DNA from: Sthenelais limicola
Taxonomy: Eukaryota; Annelida; Polychaeta; Phyllodocida; Sigalionidae
DNA: 64,000 bases
Direction: 5' to 3'
Assembly (NCBI GenBank): GCA_942159475.1
Contig: OW804097.1
Location: 56,502,986 to 56,566,985, forward strand
The translations under genes were made by a program, and so were the position numbers. How positions within the stretch are numbered: the stretch's first letter is position 1; the number at the start of each line of letters is the position of its first letter. The notes beneath the pieces were generated by a model. That model saw only the letters and a list, made by a program, of their open reading frames with translations, did not search any database and was not told the origin of the DNA. Shown piece by piece: positions 25,790-38,261 of the stretch.

Positions 25790-27290
25790 CTGCAAGTAGA
25801 CAAATACATGTATGTTTATATCCAATATACAACAGTTATAACAAATGAAAAAAGGACTTTCATTTCTGATGAATCAGTTCTTTCAGAGTGCCCTTAACTC
25901 AAAGTTAAATTTATAGTTTGCAAACATGCCAATCATACTCAAACACATCATCGAATCTTACTTCTTTCCTACAGCTTTAACATTGTTGGAATCCACTTCC
26001 TCTCATCTTTATGATATCTTTATTTTTTATTTCAAAAATCAGCCAATTACATTTAAATATTCATATCAAATATGATAAAACCCAAAATAAGACTCAATAT
26101 TCTGTTACACACCATAAGTATTAAATGCCTATAGAACATTTAGTTTAGGGAGATAATCCAAATAACCTGTCGCCCTGACAAAAAAATAATTTACATACAT
26201 TTATACTGTCAATGGAACTTTTGCAATCAAAGCTTTAAAGCGCTAATTCAAGTCAGATGATGATTTAATATCAGGTTGTCTATTCATTTTGTGTAGTTTC
26301 ATTGTTCCTACCATTTCAAATATTAAAAAAATACAATTCTCCTTCACCAATCGTCTCAAATATCCCAAATTTAAGACAGAAATGAGCATCAAAGTACAGT
26401 TTAAAATGGAACAGATATTTTAAAACAACACAATACCAAATATATACTCAGATATACCCGATATTCATAATTTTTCAGCCTAATTTAGCCTAACTTCCTA
26501 TGTGTAGAGCCTGCAATTGTAATTGTCTGACGATACATGCATGGAAGAACTGCCAAGAAATTATAACAAGGATGAAAATGTATGTGGCGGAAATAAAATC
26601 AATCATACATATCATTATAGTGATCTACAACGACGGCTCATTTAAATAGATTTATAAGGTAGCTAAAAGCAATTATCTAAACTTACTTATCTTAAAATAT
26701 TAGTCTGTTCAATCTTCACTTTAAGCCTTGCACTATATTAGAAAAGGAATTGGAATTGGTCTCGCCTAGAATCAAATAAAACAACTTGTTGAGACAGATG
26801 TAGTCCTGAGCTGAGATATGAAGTCTTAATGTAAGTTCTTTATTTGTTTCATAGCCTTTAAATGCAGGCTCCCTTTAGGGAACGCTGGGCTACGTCTTGA
26901 GTCTGGAATAAAAGGGAATCTAATTTAGATTCTATTCCCTGCGCAATCTCTGCATAGAGTTCTTGCAGCTAGGACATATATAGCGCGAGGGGATGAAGGC
27001 GTATGAGTAAGTAGAGGATTTCAATAAGGGGTTTTACATGTGAGCCATATTGAATCTGAAATTCTTTTGTTTTCGTGGAACACACTTGAATGATCATCAT
27101 AACTTTAGGTATCATGGTATTATACCATGTTACGCAATCATTACATAACCATGGGTAACCACTTTGACATTATTATTATTATTCCAAATTATTATTAATA
27201 GCTAGCCAGTATGATATCCCAAATAGTCATGTAACAGTCGCACAAGCTCTTAATTCTCAATCAGCTCAATGAGACACCTTTCACATGTCA
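25790..27290. other. Upstream of the first visible receptor exon; no gene recognised
   Basis: The missing 5' exon or exons of the receptor should lie to the right of 25789 on the minus strand. I searched for an ATG followed by a hydrophobic run and a phase-1 donor and found none convincing here. A family E repeat copy lies at 26340-26540. Confidence 0.6.
26340..26540 (+). repeat. Dispersed repeat family E, copy 2
   Basis: Shares AAATTTAAGACAGAAATGAG, AATACCAAATATATACTCAG, TTTTTCAGCCTAATTTAGCC and a final GCAATTGTAATTGTC with the copies at 16.5 and 54.2 kb. Confidence 0.55.
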
Positions 27291-27297
27291 AATCATG

Positions 27298-27494
27298 TTA
27301 CCAATGATTTTGCAAGTGTTTCCTTTTCCTTCGTGTAGTCTGTATAGAAGGGTTAAAGAGACAGAACTGAGCATAAGACAATTTAGAACCAGAGTTAGTG
27401 GTGACTTTCCGAATTTCGAACATGATCCTATGATCAGACAGGTCCAGAGACCCACATTCCTCAATTCCACATCCAGCGATGAGCTTAACCACAA
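27298..27494 (-). pseudogene. Possible LINE endonuclease fragment
   Basis: A minus-strand frame of 64 codons contains ECGSLDLSDHRIMFEIRK. LSDH followed by hydrophobic residues is the signature near the end of the endonuclease domain of many non-LTR retrotransposons. Nothing else of the domain is in frame upstream, and overlapping frames of equal length exist on both strands, so this may be chance. Confidence 0.3.
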
Positions 27495-27666
27495 GGCTAA
27501 GACTACGGCTAAAGTGTTAATGACCCTCTAAGACTTAGGGGACCGAAACTGCCTTCTGAACCTGACTGTGATCTAATTAAAGGGTCCAACGTATTTAATC
27601 ACAAAAAAAATTATAGGTTCCAAGTTAAAACCCTTATTTGGAAATTAATGATTTTCCATTTTTTAA

Positions 27667-27692
27667 ATAATAATAATAATAATAATAATAAT
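27667..27692. repeat. (AAT)n microsatellite
   Basis: About nine AAT units, followed by degenerate AT-rich sequence. Confidence 0.9.
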
Positions 27693-27699
27693 ATCAATA

Positions 27700-30600
27700 A
27701 AAAGACGATCTATATGATAATGTAGGTTTATATTCCTATGGTCGATGATTCAGCAATCATTATTCACCTTTGCATTCACTTCCCACTATAGGTTTATATG
27801 CCTCTGCATTAGGAAGGGAATACTAAGGGTGGGTGCATCATTAGTAGAATAGCTACTATTGTGTCTCATTAAATGCGATCATTTTTTTTTTAAATTCTGA
27901 ATAGGCAAAAGGTCTGAATAGGATAAGTTTAAGACTATTTTGATACTAGTTATAAGTAGTACAAATTCAGGTATAGGCTTCAAACTGTTCGAAAGCTTTC
28001 CTAGTACTGTAATTCTGTACACATTGTCACCATTCTAGCATGAGAGAATACTTTAGTATCCAATAATAACATCAAGGCTGATTATGGTGTTGAACTTGAA
28101 GAGCTACTGCATTAATAGATAACAGTTGACAAACGCCCTATTTTACAATGTTGTAAAGTTATGGCCATATCTTTAATGATTTGGCCATAACTTAATTAGT
28201 TTATTTTTTCATATGTTATCAACGCATCAGTCACGCCACCTACCGGTACACAGACAAGACTCTTTCTCTTCCCGCCACCTCCCATGTTCCTATGACCAAA
28301 GTCCACATTGACTGGATAAGTATTTGTTATCTCGAGGGAAAGAGGGAGGGGAGGATGACCAGCCTTATTTATTTGTGATCAACTGGGTATAAATGAGCAT
28401 TTCTCACGAAACAGGTGCATTGGGTTTTCCTTTTTAAAAAGGCAGTAACCTCAAGGAATTGGTGTAAATGTATTTACAAATGGGATTATTGCAGAGAGGA
28501 GGCAGTGTCTTTCCAGCATGCATATATGGTGTTCAATATCTACGGGGAATTTTTCCATGACACTTTTGCCAAAAATAAGCATTTTCTTCATTTGTTCCCC
28601 TTGATTGTTCCATATTTTATGCAGATTATTTTATTACAAATATAAAAAATGTCCCCCTCATTCATTTTTGTACTTCTAATATGAAGGACAGAACTGGAAT
28701 AAAAAAAAGAGAAGTGGGGAAATACTGATATGGAAAAAAAATAGACATGAACTTCTGTTTGTTATACTTCCAATTACATTTTCTTCAATTACAAAATAGA
28801 TAATTAATCTTTTCAAAGACTTTTTACCTGTGTCTGTGAGGCAAACAATAAGGTTTAGTAAGATTACAACAAAGTGTCAGCTATACACACAGCAAAACAT
28901 TTTAATTCTACTTCAATTCTTATGGAAGATATGATTGAAAATGTGGTGACAGTGTGAATAACCTATGGATTATTTACATCACCCAAGCGGTGCCACAATT
29001 GAATACTTGCTCCCATCTAGCAGCAAACATGGAAAACTATCATATAGCCAAAGACCCATTCAATGTGGCATGGAGTTAAGTCCTTGTGAGTATTCAGTAC
29101 AGTTCTATCAATGAGTTAGTGTGATGGCAGAGCCCTATTTCTAATACCCCAGTTGTTCACTTTCAGACATCTGATATTGAGAATCATTTTACTAGACATA
29201 ATGGATGTTTAATCCCCTATTGAATAATCTGATGGATGAACTTTATAGAATGAGTTTAAATGGGATGGGAGGGAACTTTAGAGATGAAATGAATAGCTAT
29301 GAATAGAAATCAAATTTGGATGATGTAAATAACTTGGACATGTAAATAACATTGGCATGTGCAGGCTTGTTTTGGAAGCACTCCTTTGTGTGATAAATGA
29401 TTTAGAAATCATGTTTACGGTGTTTTCGTGGTAGGAAATATACAAAGTCATTAAGGTGTAAACAAATTTAATATTTTGATGTTTCATTAATGTAACTTTC
29501 ATCCAAGCAGCAGAAGATTTTAACTGTCCCTTAATTTAAGTCCTCATCAGGACTAGGCGATTGTGTGCGTATAACAAGGATTATGGAATTGTAGCGTTTG
29601 GAATCGAATGTAGAAAACTTGATGATGATATTGTACATCTATTGCAATTGTAATGAAATGTATTGTTATCTAAATACTAACTTAGAGGAGTTGTAGTCGA
29701 ATATATGTAAAGGCCGGGAATTAGTGACAAGAATTATTCATTTACTGTAAATTTATTGAAATTCTAATTACTGGATAGTTCATGGCTGTGGTGAGACAGA
29801 GAGGACAATCCCAGATAATTTAACGAGTGAAACGAGTTAAATTATCCAAGGGATTTGTCCACTCTCATCGAACCACTGCCATAAACTAATCAGTTTATCC
29901 CACGTCCAACTGATTGACCATCTCCACTGTGTAGGCTCTATTGCCCCTCTCTGGTTGCAGGTTGCAAGATCCTTGCAGTCAAATGAGCCATGTTCTGACC
30001 ACCGAGACTAAAGATTTTTAAAAGTTGTTTTAAATGCTAGTGATATCCTGAATGCATATTATGTTTGGAATCGAACAGAACAATCTCAATACGAAAATAA
30101 TAAATTGGTTGTTCTTTCAGATTAAAGCTTATATTCATAGAGTCAAATTGTTCGAACAAGGGTCTCTATCCTTGTAATATTTAATATGTGAGTAAAAAAT
30201 AAGGGTGTCTGTTGTATTGCATGTAATGCATTGAAACTATCCACAATAATCAATCTCAAATTTCAACTCAAACGGCCTTAAAGTGGGATAATATTGATAG
30301 TGTTTAATGATTGGATGATTGAACATTAGAGGCGACGCATGAAAACATCCACATGGTGAACAGGCGTTTTTTTGATAACCATTTATAATTGTACGGCCAT
30401 ATTTGTAATAAAAAATGAGAAATGAGAATGGAAAAACTGCAATTGCACTGAAAACTTTTGAAGGTATCAACCACTGAATGGAGCTATTCTGTGCTACTCT
30501 GGCATTCCGGCAGTCAGTTTGGGGTCATTATCTTAACAACATCTTTAATGCATGTTCTATCTCCCATTCTATCTCCCATTTAATCTTTGACTGTTTCTTG

Positions 30601-31010
30601 AATTGATTTGGTATTCATTTTGTCAATAACCTTAGCAGACATCCATATAATACACGGGTAGAGCGATTTCTACGAAAAGAGGTAGAAAAGAGGGGTTTCT
30701 TTGTGTCACATGTTCTCGAAATATGGGGTCTCCCCATCTACTTTGTTGGTCTATACAGCTCTACTTTGTTGGTCTATACAGGTCCGTCGACCCTGTCTGG
30801 AGGTCATTATATGTGGTTTGTGAAGGTATCTGGGGTGAAAATGTGATTTTGAAGCCTTTTTTAAATTGGGATCTCTACACTCTATTTATAGCCTGGGAAA
30901 GCCCCTGTGAGACACTACGTCATTTCCCCTTTCAGGGGGACCTAACTACATGCAGAGGAGTGGGAGAGTGAAAAAGAGGGGAGGGAGAGGGTGGGGGTAT
31001 AGGGTGAGTA
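27700..31010. other. Intergenic or intronic DNA, no gene recognised
   Basis: No frame here has recognisable domains. It holds the foldback element at 29771-29891, a tandem 22-base duplication near 30737-30780, a short ATCTCCCATT duplication near 30560-30590, and a MEF2-type site (CTATTTATAG) at 30882-30891. Confidence 0.6.
29771..29891. mobile_element. Foldback (hairpin) element 1
   Basis: Arms of about 54 bases (29771-29824 and 29835-29891) are imperfect reverse complements. The inner ends, GATAATTTAAC and GTTAAATTATC, pair well around a GAGTGAAACGAG centre. No coding capacity. Shape and lack of genes fit a MITE-like foldback element. Confidence 0.7.
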
Positions 31011-31194
31011 AGTGTCATGGCGGCGGGGTTTAAATTAAAGAAAAGTAGTCGCGTAGTTGTACCGATGTGTGTACCAGAAGTAAACAATCTCCATAGAGTT
31101 AGCATTGGGGCGATAAATAATCACTCTTTACATCGCCTCAGTAAAGGTTTTACGATTATGGTGGCTATAGTTGAAATCGTTTGCCTCTAAAGAT

Positions 31195-31211
31195 GGATAT
31201 ATATATATATG
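31195..31211. repeat. (AT)n microsatellite
   Basis: A short run of AT dinucleotides, about eight units. Confidence 0.8.
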
Positions 31212-31364
31212 CACGTTAGAATTCATAAAACTATATGATTGATGAACAAACAGAGATTATTTATCTCCGCAATGGGAGTTTTGCGCGATATATCACACAA
31301 CGTCATGAAACTGCTACAGTAGCGCAACTCAAAAGATCATTTGCCGTGGACTACTTACACTCCC

Positions 31365-31675
31365 TATTGGAGAGAGAGGGGATGAAGAGGGTGTAGAAGG
31401 GGGAGAGTTAAGAAAAGGGAGGGTGGAGGAATAGGAGAGGGGGATCGAGGGGGAGGGAAAGAACAGGGGGAAAGAGGCGAGGGAGAGGATGTAGGGGAAG
31501 GGAGAGAGGGGAGGGGGAGCATGAGGAAGAGGGGAGGAAGATGGGTGGGTGGGGGAATCGGAGAAGGTAGGGAGAGGGGGGAATCAGAGATGGGGTTGGG
31601 AGAGAAAAACAGATATGAAAGACAGAGAAAAGAAGGAAGGAAACGAGGGAGAGGGGGAAGTGTGGGGAGAGAGCT
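31365..31675 (+). repeat. Purine-only tract, G/A-rich
   Basis: About 310 bases almost free of pyrimidines on the plus strand, with many GGGG runs (GGGGGAG, GAGAGGGG). The complementary strand gives a long Pro/Ser/Leu frame that is a composition artefact. The sequence can form G-quadruplex or triplex structures. Confidence 0.9.
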
Positions 31676-31734
31676 TGACCGTCCGGAGGACGGGTACTTT
31701 GCTAGTATATTGATAAATCCAGTCGTATAATTCA

Positions 31735-31795
31735 TAATATGAGTGAATTTGGTAAGATCAGTTTTGTCGTAATAGCTGAGAATGTAGCTGTACGT
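31735..31795 (+). repeat. Dispersed repeat family A, 3' end only
   Basis: ATGAGTGAATTTGGTAAGAT and GTCGTAATAGCTGAGAATGT match the right end of copy 2 (9.8 kb). The left part is absent and is replaced by the purine tract just upstream. Confidence 0.6.
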
Positions 31796-34440
31796 CTTTC
31801 TATGTAGATAATCTAGACTCTCTTTGCTTTGGGGCGATTAATTGCTCTGAGTTCTCTATCTTAACTCTGGTACAGAATCTTCCCCAAGGCATTCCACATC
31901 TCCTAGTACTGTTTCTGAAATTCCTCAAAAGGAACATTGACAAACTCATGGTCTGAGGCCATGGAAGTTGTGGGAGGAATCTATTAGGGAGAAGCGACTA
32001 GATTGTGGAGGAGCTTAGGTATTTGTACCTTTTTGTTACTTAGGTAGGTAATGGAGAGCTTGGGGGCATACTTTGATTTTCACTGTGAGGTATCTTGTAA
32101 TTCCTTTGATTCCAAGTTAAAAATATTTCCTTTACCTATCTCGTGCTTTCTTCTATACATTTCTGAGGGTATATTCGCGTGTAACAAGATCTCTCTATTC
32201 GATTTCAGGCAGTATAGTCTATTTGTGTTAATGTCACCATATATTTGTACAGCTTATTTTTCTACTTAATACAATAAATGAAGTATGGACCTTGATGGTA
32301 GAATTTACACCACAATTAAGAGTCGGGGAGGCATTTCCAATGTCGAGTCTCCTTTCAGTCTCCTTTCATAGATCGAATTAACATCTACTTATCTCATGAC
32401 TACTTGTGACAGAGAGATCCCAGAGACACCTAATGATTTTCCTTGAATATTTTATCATCTTATAAAATAGAAGTATAAAGGATATATTAATATGAACCTT
32501 AATGTATTAAGTACTATATAAATCAAGTTAAAAGGTGTGATATATTGTTGCCGTTGTACTTATTGTTTTTTTAACTAATCATAGAACCTTTGCTGAATTT
32601 AAATTCATGTAAAACACCGAGCATTCTATTAAAATACCAGCTAGGAGTATTAATAGTCCATGTGTCTATGTTGCTTTGAATACCTGTCACCCAAAATTCA
32701 CCAACCCTTTCGCCCCATTCCAACACATGTAAACACTACGGAGTGCCTACATCATTCAGTGAGCAGGTTGTGTTGTGAAAGAAAACAAATATTTCAAATA
32801 TTTCCTGAGCATTGGGAACACTCCTTTGCCAGGCTTGATCCTTTTTGAGCTAATCTTTAAAAGATTTGTCATGGAATTACATAATTCAAACTTGGTTTTG
32901 AAAAAGAGATGGATTTGTGTTTTGTCCGTGTCCTACCTGTTCTCCCCTGAATACCTTTTTCAAGAGGACTTTTATGTAAGGGAACTATAGACCGACCTTT
33001 TACAGTTGAGGAAAATTATATATTTATTTCATACTGCGGCAAACCTGGATACAATGTCTGGAGATTACCTTTCATGGAACAACTGTGTGCCATATATTAT
33101 ATAGAATTCGATATTTCATGACATGAAGAGTATTGTAACAAATCAAAGTACTACCGTACTGTAAAAAACAATGCAGTAATTATTAAATTTCCAAAGGGCC
33201 GCTTGTTGGATATGACATACAGTGTTAACGATTCACTGAATCACACGAGTGGTTCTAACCTAGAGTACTGTTCTTCCTTGATACTACGACGGGGAAACAA
33301 ATATGAAAATCGCCATTTATACGCTAGTATCTTGCCGAAAGAAGCAGTTTGGAATATGATTATTGAACTGTTTGGCCGTCAGATAAAAGACCGGAGTGTC
33401 CCATATCTTCCCATCCCAAAACCAACGCTGTTTTTATCGTAGAAGGCGTTAGGTGGAAAAAGGTAACAAAAGGGAGTTTAAAACACCTCTCTCCTTTTCT
33501 TTTGCCAATTCCGATGAAGTTGAATGTGTTTCCTCATTTACAAAATTCCAAAAATGGAGATGAGCGCGTACTGTTGCAACTTGGGCATCATTAGTTATCT
33601 GAAACTCCAGAGTAACCTCAGGTTTTACGATTGGTAACCGAGAGCATATCAAAGGGACCCAAGGGATTAGCATAGTTCTCATCCAATCTTTTCCTTATGA
33701 ATTCGTGTCTAGTTAGTCGTCCTAATTTAATTGTGTTCTACGCAACTGTCATAGAAAGTTATTAATAATGATTCATTGTATTTTCCGATCATTAGGATAG
33801 ACAGGGGAAGTGTTTGAACTCAGAATTCAGAACTCAGAATTCAGATGCCAAATAGGTTCAGTAAAAACGCATCTCAAATAAATAAATGAACACAGTATCT
33901 ATACAAAATTACAGAATAGGACACCGACTTCCCTGACGACTAGTCTGCCTAGAAAGTATGCAGAAAATAATGATTAACATTTTATACCAATATTTCTCAG
34001 TAGAAATTCATAATATTATTATTTCTTCACATACAGGCGGTAGGTGTTTCCGATACCCATATGAAACTCTGGTGTTTATTTGATGTTAATACACAGTTTT
34101 CATGGTTATAACAGACCATGATCCCAAGTCAGTTGGCCCGTTTTTCTTTTATGTTAGGAAACAAGCAGTCAGCGTTTTTCCGCTTCTTTCACAAGTGTTC
34201 ATAATCTTATGGATATTAGACTGCTCCTGGTTGGGTAAATCGGTCCAGTACATTATTACTAAAGGATTAATGACCGTCATTAGTAACAGGTAAGTTATAA
34301 ACTAAGCCCCAGGAGGAAGACCTGTAACACCGATATCCACTACTCTTTTGTCAAACAATGATGACATGAGATAATCAGATTTAAACACAGGAGAGACATT
34401 CTCAGTTAACTGCATTTTCAGTTAACGTCGGTTAAAAATA
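31796..34440. other. Intergenic DNA, no gene recognised
   Basis: No frame with a recognisable domain. Short open frames (for example near 33203-33442) lack supporting splice sites or homology. A tandem AGAATTCAGAACTC pattern lies near 33818-33845. Confidence 0.6.
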
Positions 34441-34444
34441 AAAT

Positions 34445-34765
34445 ATTTTCTATATTTTCTTCCATTGTTTCCCCAACCCCTCTAACAGTTTATTGACCGA
34501 AATTTAGGGAATACTGTATGGTTCTTTTCACTACAGGGCTTCTAAAACGTCCTTATTTGTATTTGGAGGACCCGCCTGAATCCTTTTCTATTTATCATCG
34601 CTCACAGGCGGCTGTTTTCGCTTAACTGATCCCACTTCAAATTCTTGTATAAGCATGTAACAGCAGAATATTGATAAATTCAGCCCTATAAATCATAATA
34701 GGGTTACATTTGGATAAGATGGTGTTCGTCATGCAGAATGCAGCTTTCAGTTAACGTTGCTTTAA
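34445..34765 (+). repeat. Dispersed repeat family A, copy 4
   Basis: Contains CCCCTCTAACAGTTTATTGA, CTACAGGGCTTCTAAAACG, TTTATCATCGCTCACAGGCG, ATAAGCATGTAACAGCAGAA, TTCAGCCCTATAAATCATAA and a terminal ATGCAGAATGCAGCTTTC. It is the most complete copy and is directly followed by a family B fragment. Confidence 0.7.
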
Positions 34766-34789
34766 TATCCTCCATGCCTCTATAATTTT

Positions 34790-34925
34790 GTATTGTTTGG
34801 TCATGAACATGATTATTGCATTAGATATGGTCAAATATGTAGTAGAATATCTTTGTGTTTCTAAGGTCATTCTATGTTGTATATTGAGCTACTTTACTAG
34901 TCCTGCCAGAAACACTGCAAACAAA
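34790..34925 (-). mobile_element. Family B MITE fragment
   Basis: GTTTCTAAGGTCATTCTATG, TGAGCTACTTTACTAGTCCT and CAGAAACACTGCAAACAAAT match the reversed central block of family B. Both terminal repeats are missing. Confidence 0.5.
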
Positions 34926-35015
34926 TACAAGTCATACATTGTTACTTAAGACTAATTTTTCTTTGAAACATCAGACATATGTGAAGGTGAAAACATCACC
35001 GATTATATTGGAGAA

Positions 35016-35165
35016 GTCACGCCCCTATCTACGCCGCCTAGGTAACCACGCCCCCCTTGGTCCCGCTTATGACGTCGCCCCTGTGTTTACCTATGACGTC
35101 ATAGTCCCAATGCTTCCACGCCCACCTTTCCTTCCACTCTCAACCGCTTCTCTGCCCACGCCACA
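35016..35165. promoter_or_regulatory. Promoter/enhancer-like cluster (CRE and CACGCCC boxes)
   Basis: Within about 150 bases there are two CRE-type sites (TGACGTCG at 35070-35077 and TGACGTCA at 35094-35101) and at least three Sp/KLF-type CACGCCC boxes (near 35018, 35047 and 35118). This is a GC-rich island in AT-rich DNA. No downstream gene is recognised on either strand, so the call rests on motif density alone. Confidence 0.35.
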
Positions 35166-35599
35166 CGTATATTTTTTTCTTTTATATATGTAATTGTTTA
35201 TGGTGAAAATAAAACCTCCTGATGAAGGTTTCAAGGCCATTCCTCCGTTCTGTGTTTATTCCAGCGTAGTGCGGGCGTCCAAGCCATATATAGTAATGAT
35301 AGATTCCCCAAACCTTTCTACACCAACGGTTTAACACCACAGATGTAACACCCCGTCAGTAGAGACCTAGTTTTGTTATCTCCTCTACCTACTCTTACCC
35401 TCGACAGAACACACACGTAACTCTCAAATTCAATTTCCATGCTCCTCACACAAATACAAAGCGGTTATTATTTCACTGGCAACTCCAGCTAACTTCTATG
35501 GCTCTCTCCACCATAACTTGGCAAATGTAAGGACTGGTTTAATCAGAGTAACAAATAATTTAATCATGAGCTTAGATTTATCTGATTGTATCAATAACT

Positions 35600-35989
35600 A
35601 TACGTGATGTCTTTCAGGGAAATAAGTCACAAGTCGCAAAGATTTTATTTTCAGATATTATCATATTCTAAAAGATGAGATCAAGCCGATTCTAATGGTA
35701 GTAAACAGTAGAACATCTAATATGTATTTCTATATTTTAAGTATGATATCTTTACTTTTGAAAAAAAAGAAGTTTGTAATATCTCTTGGAGGATATTTAC
35801 TAGTAAAGTAACTGAATACTCTATAGGATGACCTAATAAATTCATTTCACTGTCTTGAAATTTGGTAAATGTATTTATGCTGCAAGCAGCGTTAATCACC
35901 ACAAAACTGACAACATTCCATCAAAGACAACTTGTAAAATATAAAATTTGCCACTTGTGACTCATTTTCCTAAAACACATTGTATATAC
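35600..35989 (+). mobile_element. Family B MITE, copy 4 (near full length)
   Basis: Starts with ACGTGATGTCTTTCAGGGAA and AAGTCACAAGTCGCAAA, and ends with CCACTTGTGACTCATTTTCC and AAAACACATTGTATA. These ends are imperfect inverted repeats of about 40 bases. Total about 390 bases, no coding capacity. Confidence 0.8.
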
Positions 35990-38260
35990 AGAAATACGCA
36001 ATATTCACCATGAATATTATATATATAATGTTGTCGCCGTCATTAGAACTGTCTAGAGATCTATTAAATAAAGTAAATGCCATTGTTGAAACTGTGGAGT
36101 TACTATTATTGATGAGTTGCTCGTTGCTCTATAGAAGTTGCCGATTTGTCTGTGTAGGTCTTCGATAATTATTACCAGGATGAGTCAATAGTCCTTAAGG
36201 GACAACTAGGTATTATTACTAAGTATATGGTAGGGATGAAAGAATACAGAGATGACTATCTGTCCTTGTTCAGGGATCGCACTGATCCAAGGGTCTCTGA
36301 CAATGTAAGTATTACTGTTACTGGGGACGAGTAGCCACACGGACGAGTCTAGCAGAACCAGAAGTGAGAACTTGAAGAGTGAAATCCGGTATCAGCCATG
36401 GAGGCTCATTTTTAAGAGCTTATCAACTGGGAAGGGGAAGAGTTCCTTCCTCTTGACAACCTGAGCTGTTACTGCCCTTACCGCGAGAGCTGACCCCTAT
36501 TTATAGTCCCTCCTCACACAGAAACCATGCCCACTCACAGTGTGGAACCCGACCCCTGGCGGTGGACGAGCTTATCCAAGTACAACACTCGTCCCACTGC
36601 CACCCGTCCCTCAGCTACTACAATATATGATATATTAGATAAATTGCTTTTTCTGATCATGGTAATAAAAAACCAGTACTATGTGAACCTAATTATAGAT
36701 TTTTGTGAGAAGAACACCCTTTTGATTTAGTAAAAGTATAGACAATATAATACAGGGCACAACAAGACATCCCTGGGGTGAGAGTATCACACATTGTTAA
36801 TAACTACCTGACTACAAATATGTTAAAACAAGCATAAATTATATGAGGAATTAAAACATCAATCTCCCTATCACATGTTTGGTAGTCTACCATCTGAGCT
36901 AATGGGACTGCCATGTCTTACTACCTGCTAGTGTATAATCCCGAGGTGAAAAAATGGAGGTTATTAATGCTTTGGTTGGTTGGTTGTATAACCATGAACC
37001 ATTCGAGGTAGGGACTACGCATTCATAATAGTACACTGGGAAGTTTATCTGCATAAAGTTATTCGTCATTTCCTTTAAAGTTTGGTCCATTTGCAGAGAA
37101 TATACCGCATGGATATATTGACGTTTGTCATTGATTATTTATAGTCCTTATTAGCGGAATTATAGTAAACATCTAGAGTTCCTCCCCTTTGCAGGGCAAA
37201 GCTCTCTAGCGTGAAACTGCGAGGTGATAAAAAGGCAGGGAAATTGGATTAAATGTCGTCTGGTCGAGTTTGACATAAAGACACCGTTAAAAGGCCAGAG
37301 AAGATTAGACGACACACTCCTTTCAACACCAACAGCCTAATCTCTATTTTCTTTCCTGAATAAAATATGATTCCAACCACCTTTTGATTAATTCTAGAGG
37401 ATATTTTTAAGAGAACACCACACCAATATAATTAAAAGTTCGATGGGAACTATAGTGGGAACTGAAGAGCCCAAGGAGTTAAGCAAGGCTTTCGAGGTAA
37501 ATTTAAACTGAATATGAGAATTTGAAGTGGGGTCTGGTCCAGTCAGTAATCATTTCATACCTGTGATCCAAGTGTCTCGGGTTCTAATCAGATCTTGGAG
37601 TTTGGTTACAACAGGGGGCCCCTAGGGCCTGTTGCATGAGGATCTTTTGTGTGTGTATCGATTCATTCACCTGTATTAATTCATTCACTTGTATTCGGTA
37701 TGGGTATTAGGCCTACATAGTTACAATTGCACTTAAAACATAACGAAACAAGGAAAAATTCACTTTATTTTAAGACATGTATGGATAAGCACGAATTGGA
37801 TTTTTTAATTCGTAAATTGAGGACAAAAAAAGGGTTTAATCAATAAATCACATATAGTTACAACTTGGTCTTCTTATTAATTGAGGGGCTCTCTTAATAT
37901 TCAGTCAATACTTTCTAACCAATACAGATGTATAAGCCTTTTTTGTCCGGCTAAAACAACAACATGTCATTAAACCTTCGGTAACCAGGTTCGATCTGAT
38001 ATTCGTTGAAGGTAGACAGTATCCCTCCTTAGGTACCTTTCCTTGATAAGCAGCTGGTAGGGAGCTTTTAAGGAAGGAATTATCTATAAAGACAGTGCCA
38101 ATTTTTATTCTTTAGCCACTACCTTCAACAACCATAGGCAGAAACTAAAATCATTATTAACCTCATTTCGGGCTTGTTGATCCGACTATGTGTGTATAAT
38201 CCCTTGGCCTGGCCTCTGGTCTTTTTTTCAAAGTGTTTTATTCATACGATCTCTTTGTAG
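35990..38260. other. Intergenic DNA, no gene recognised
   Basis: Contains a GC-richer patch at 36330-36600 with a CTATTTATAG (MEF2-type or TATA-like) site at 36497-36506, and a SINE-like stretch at 37525-37620. An A-box-like TTAGCTCAGATGGTAGA reads on the minus strand near 36882-36900, without a B box. No exon recognised. Confidence 0.55.
37525..37620 (+). repeat. tRNA-derived SINE-like fragment
   Basis: A TGGTCCAGTCAGTAATCA segment resembles a Pol III A box, and GGGTTCTAATC about 50 bases later resembles a B box (GGTTCRANNCC). The cloverleaf is not preserved, so this is not a tRNA gene. Confidence 0.4.
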
Positions 38261-38261
38261 G

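Noticed and set aside
30237..30470. Hydrophobic N-terminus on the minus strand as the receptor signal peptide
   Set aside because: The frame starts at TTG, not ATG, and has no phase-1 donor.
31017..31190. 57-codon plus-strand frame beginning MAAGFKLKKSS
   Set aside because: The start context is good, but there is no homology I recognise, no clear promoter and no donor; probably chance.
31364..31735. 123-residue Pro/Ser/Leu frame on the minus strand
   Set aside because: Complement of the purine tract; no codon bias or domains.
36527..36730. Frame MPTHSVEPDPWRW downstream of a CTATTTATAG box
   Set aside because: The TATA-like box is only about 20 bases before the ATG, no donor follows the GC-rich part, and the rest is AT-rich noise.
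36870..36910. tRNA gene suggested by an A-box match on the minus strand
   Set aside because: No B box or cloverleaf follows.
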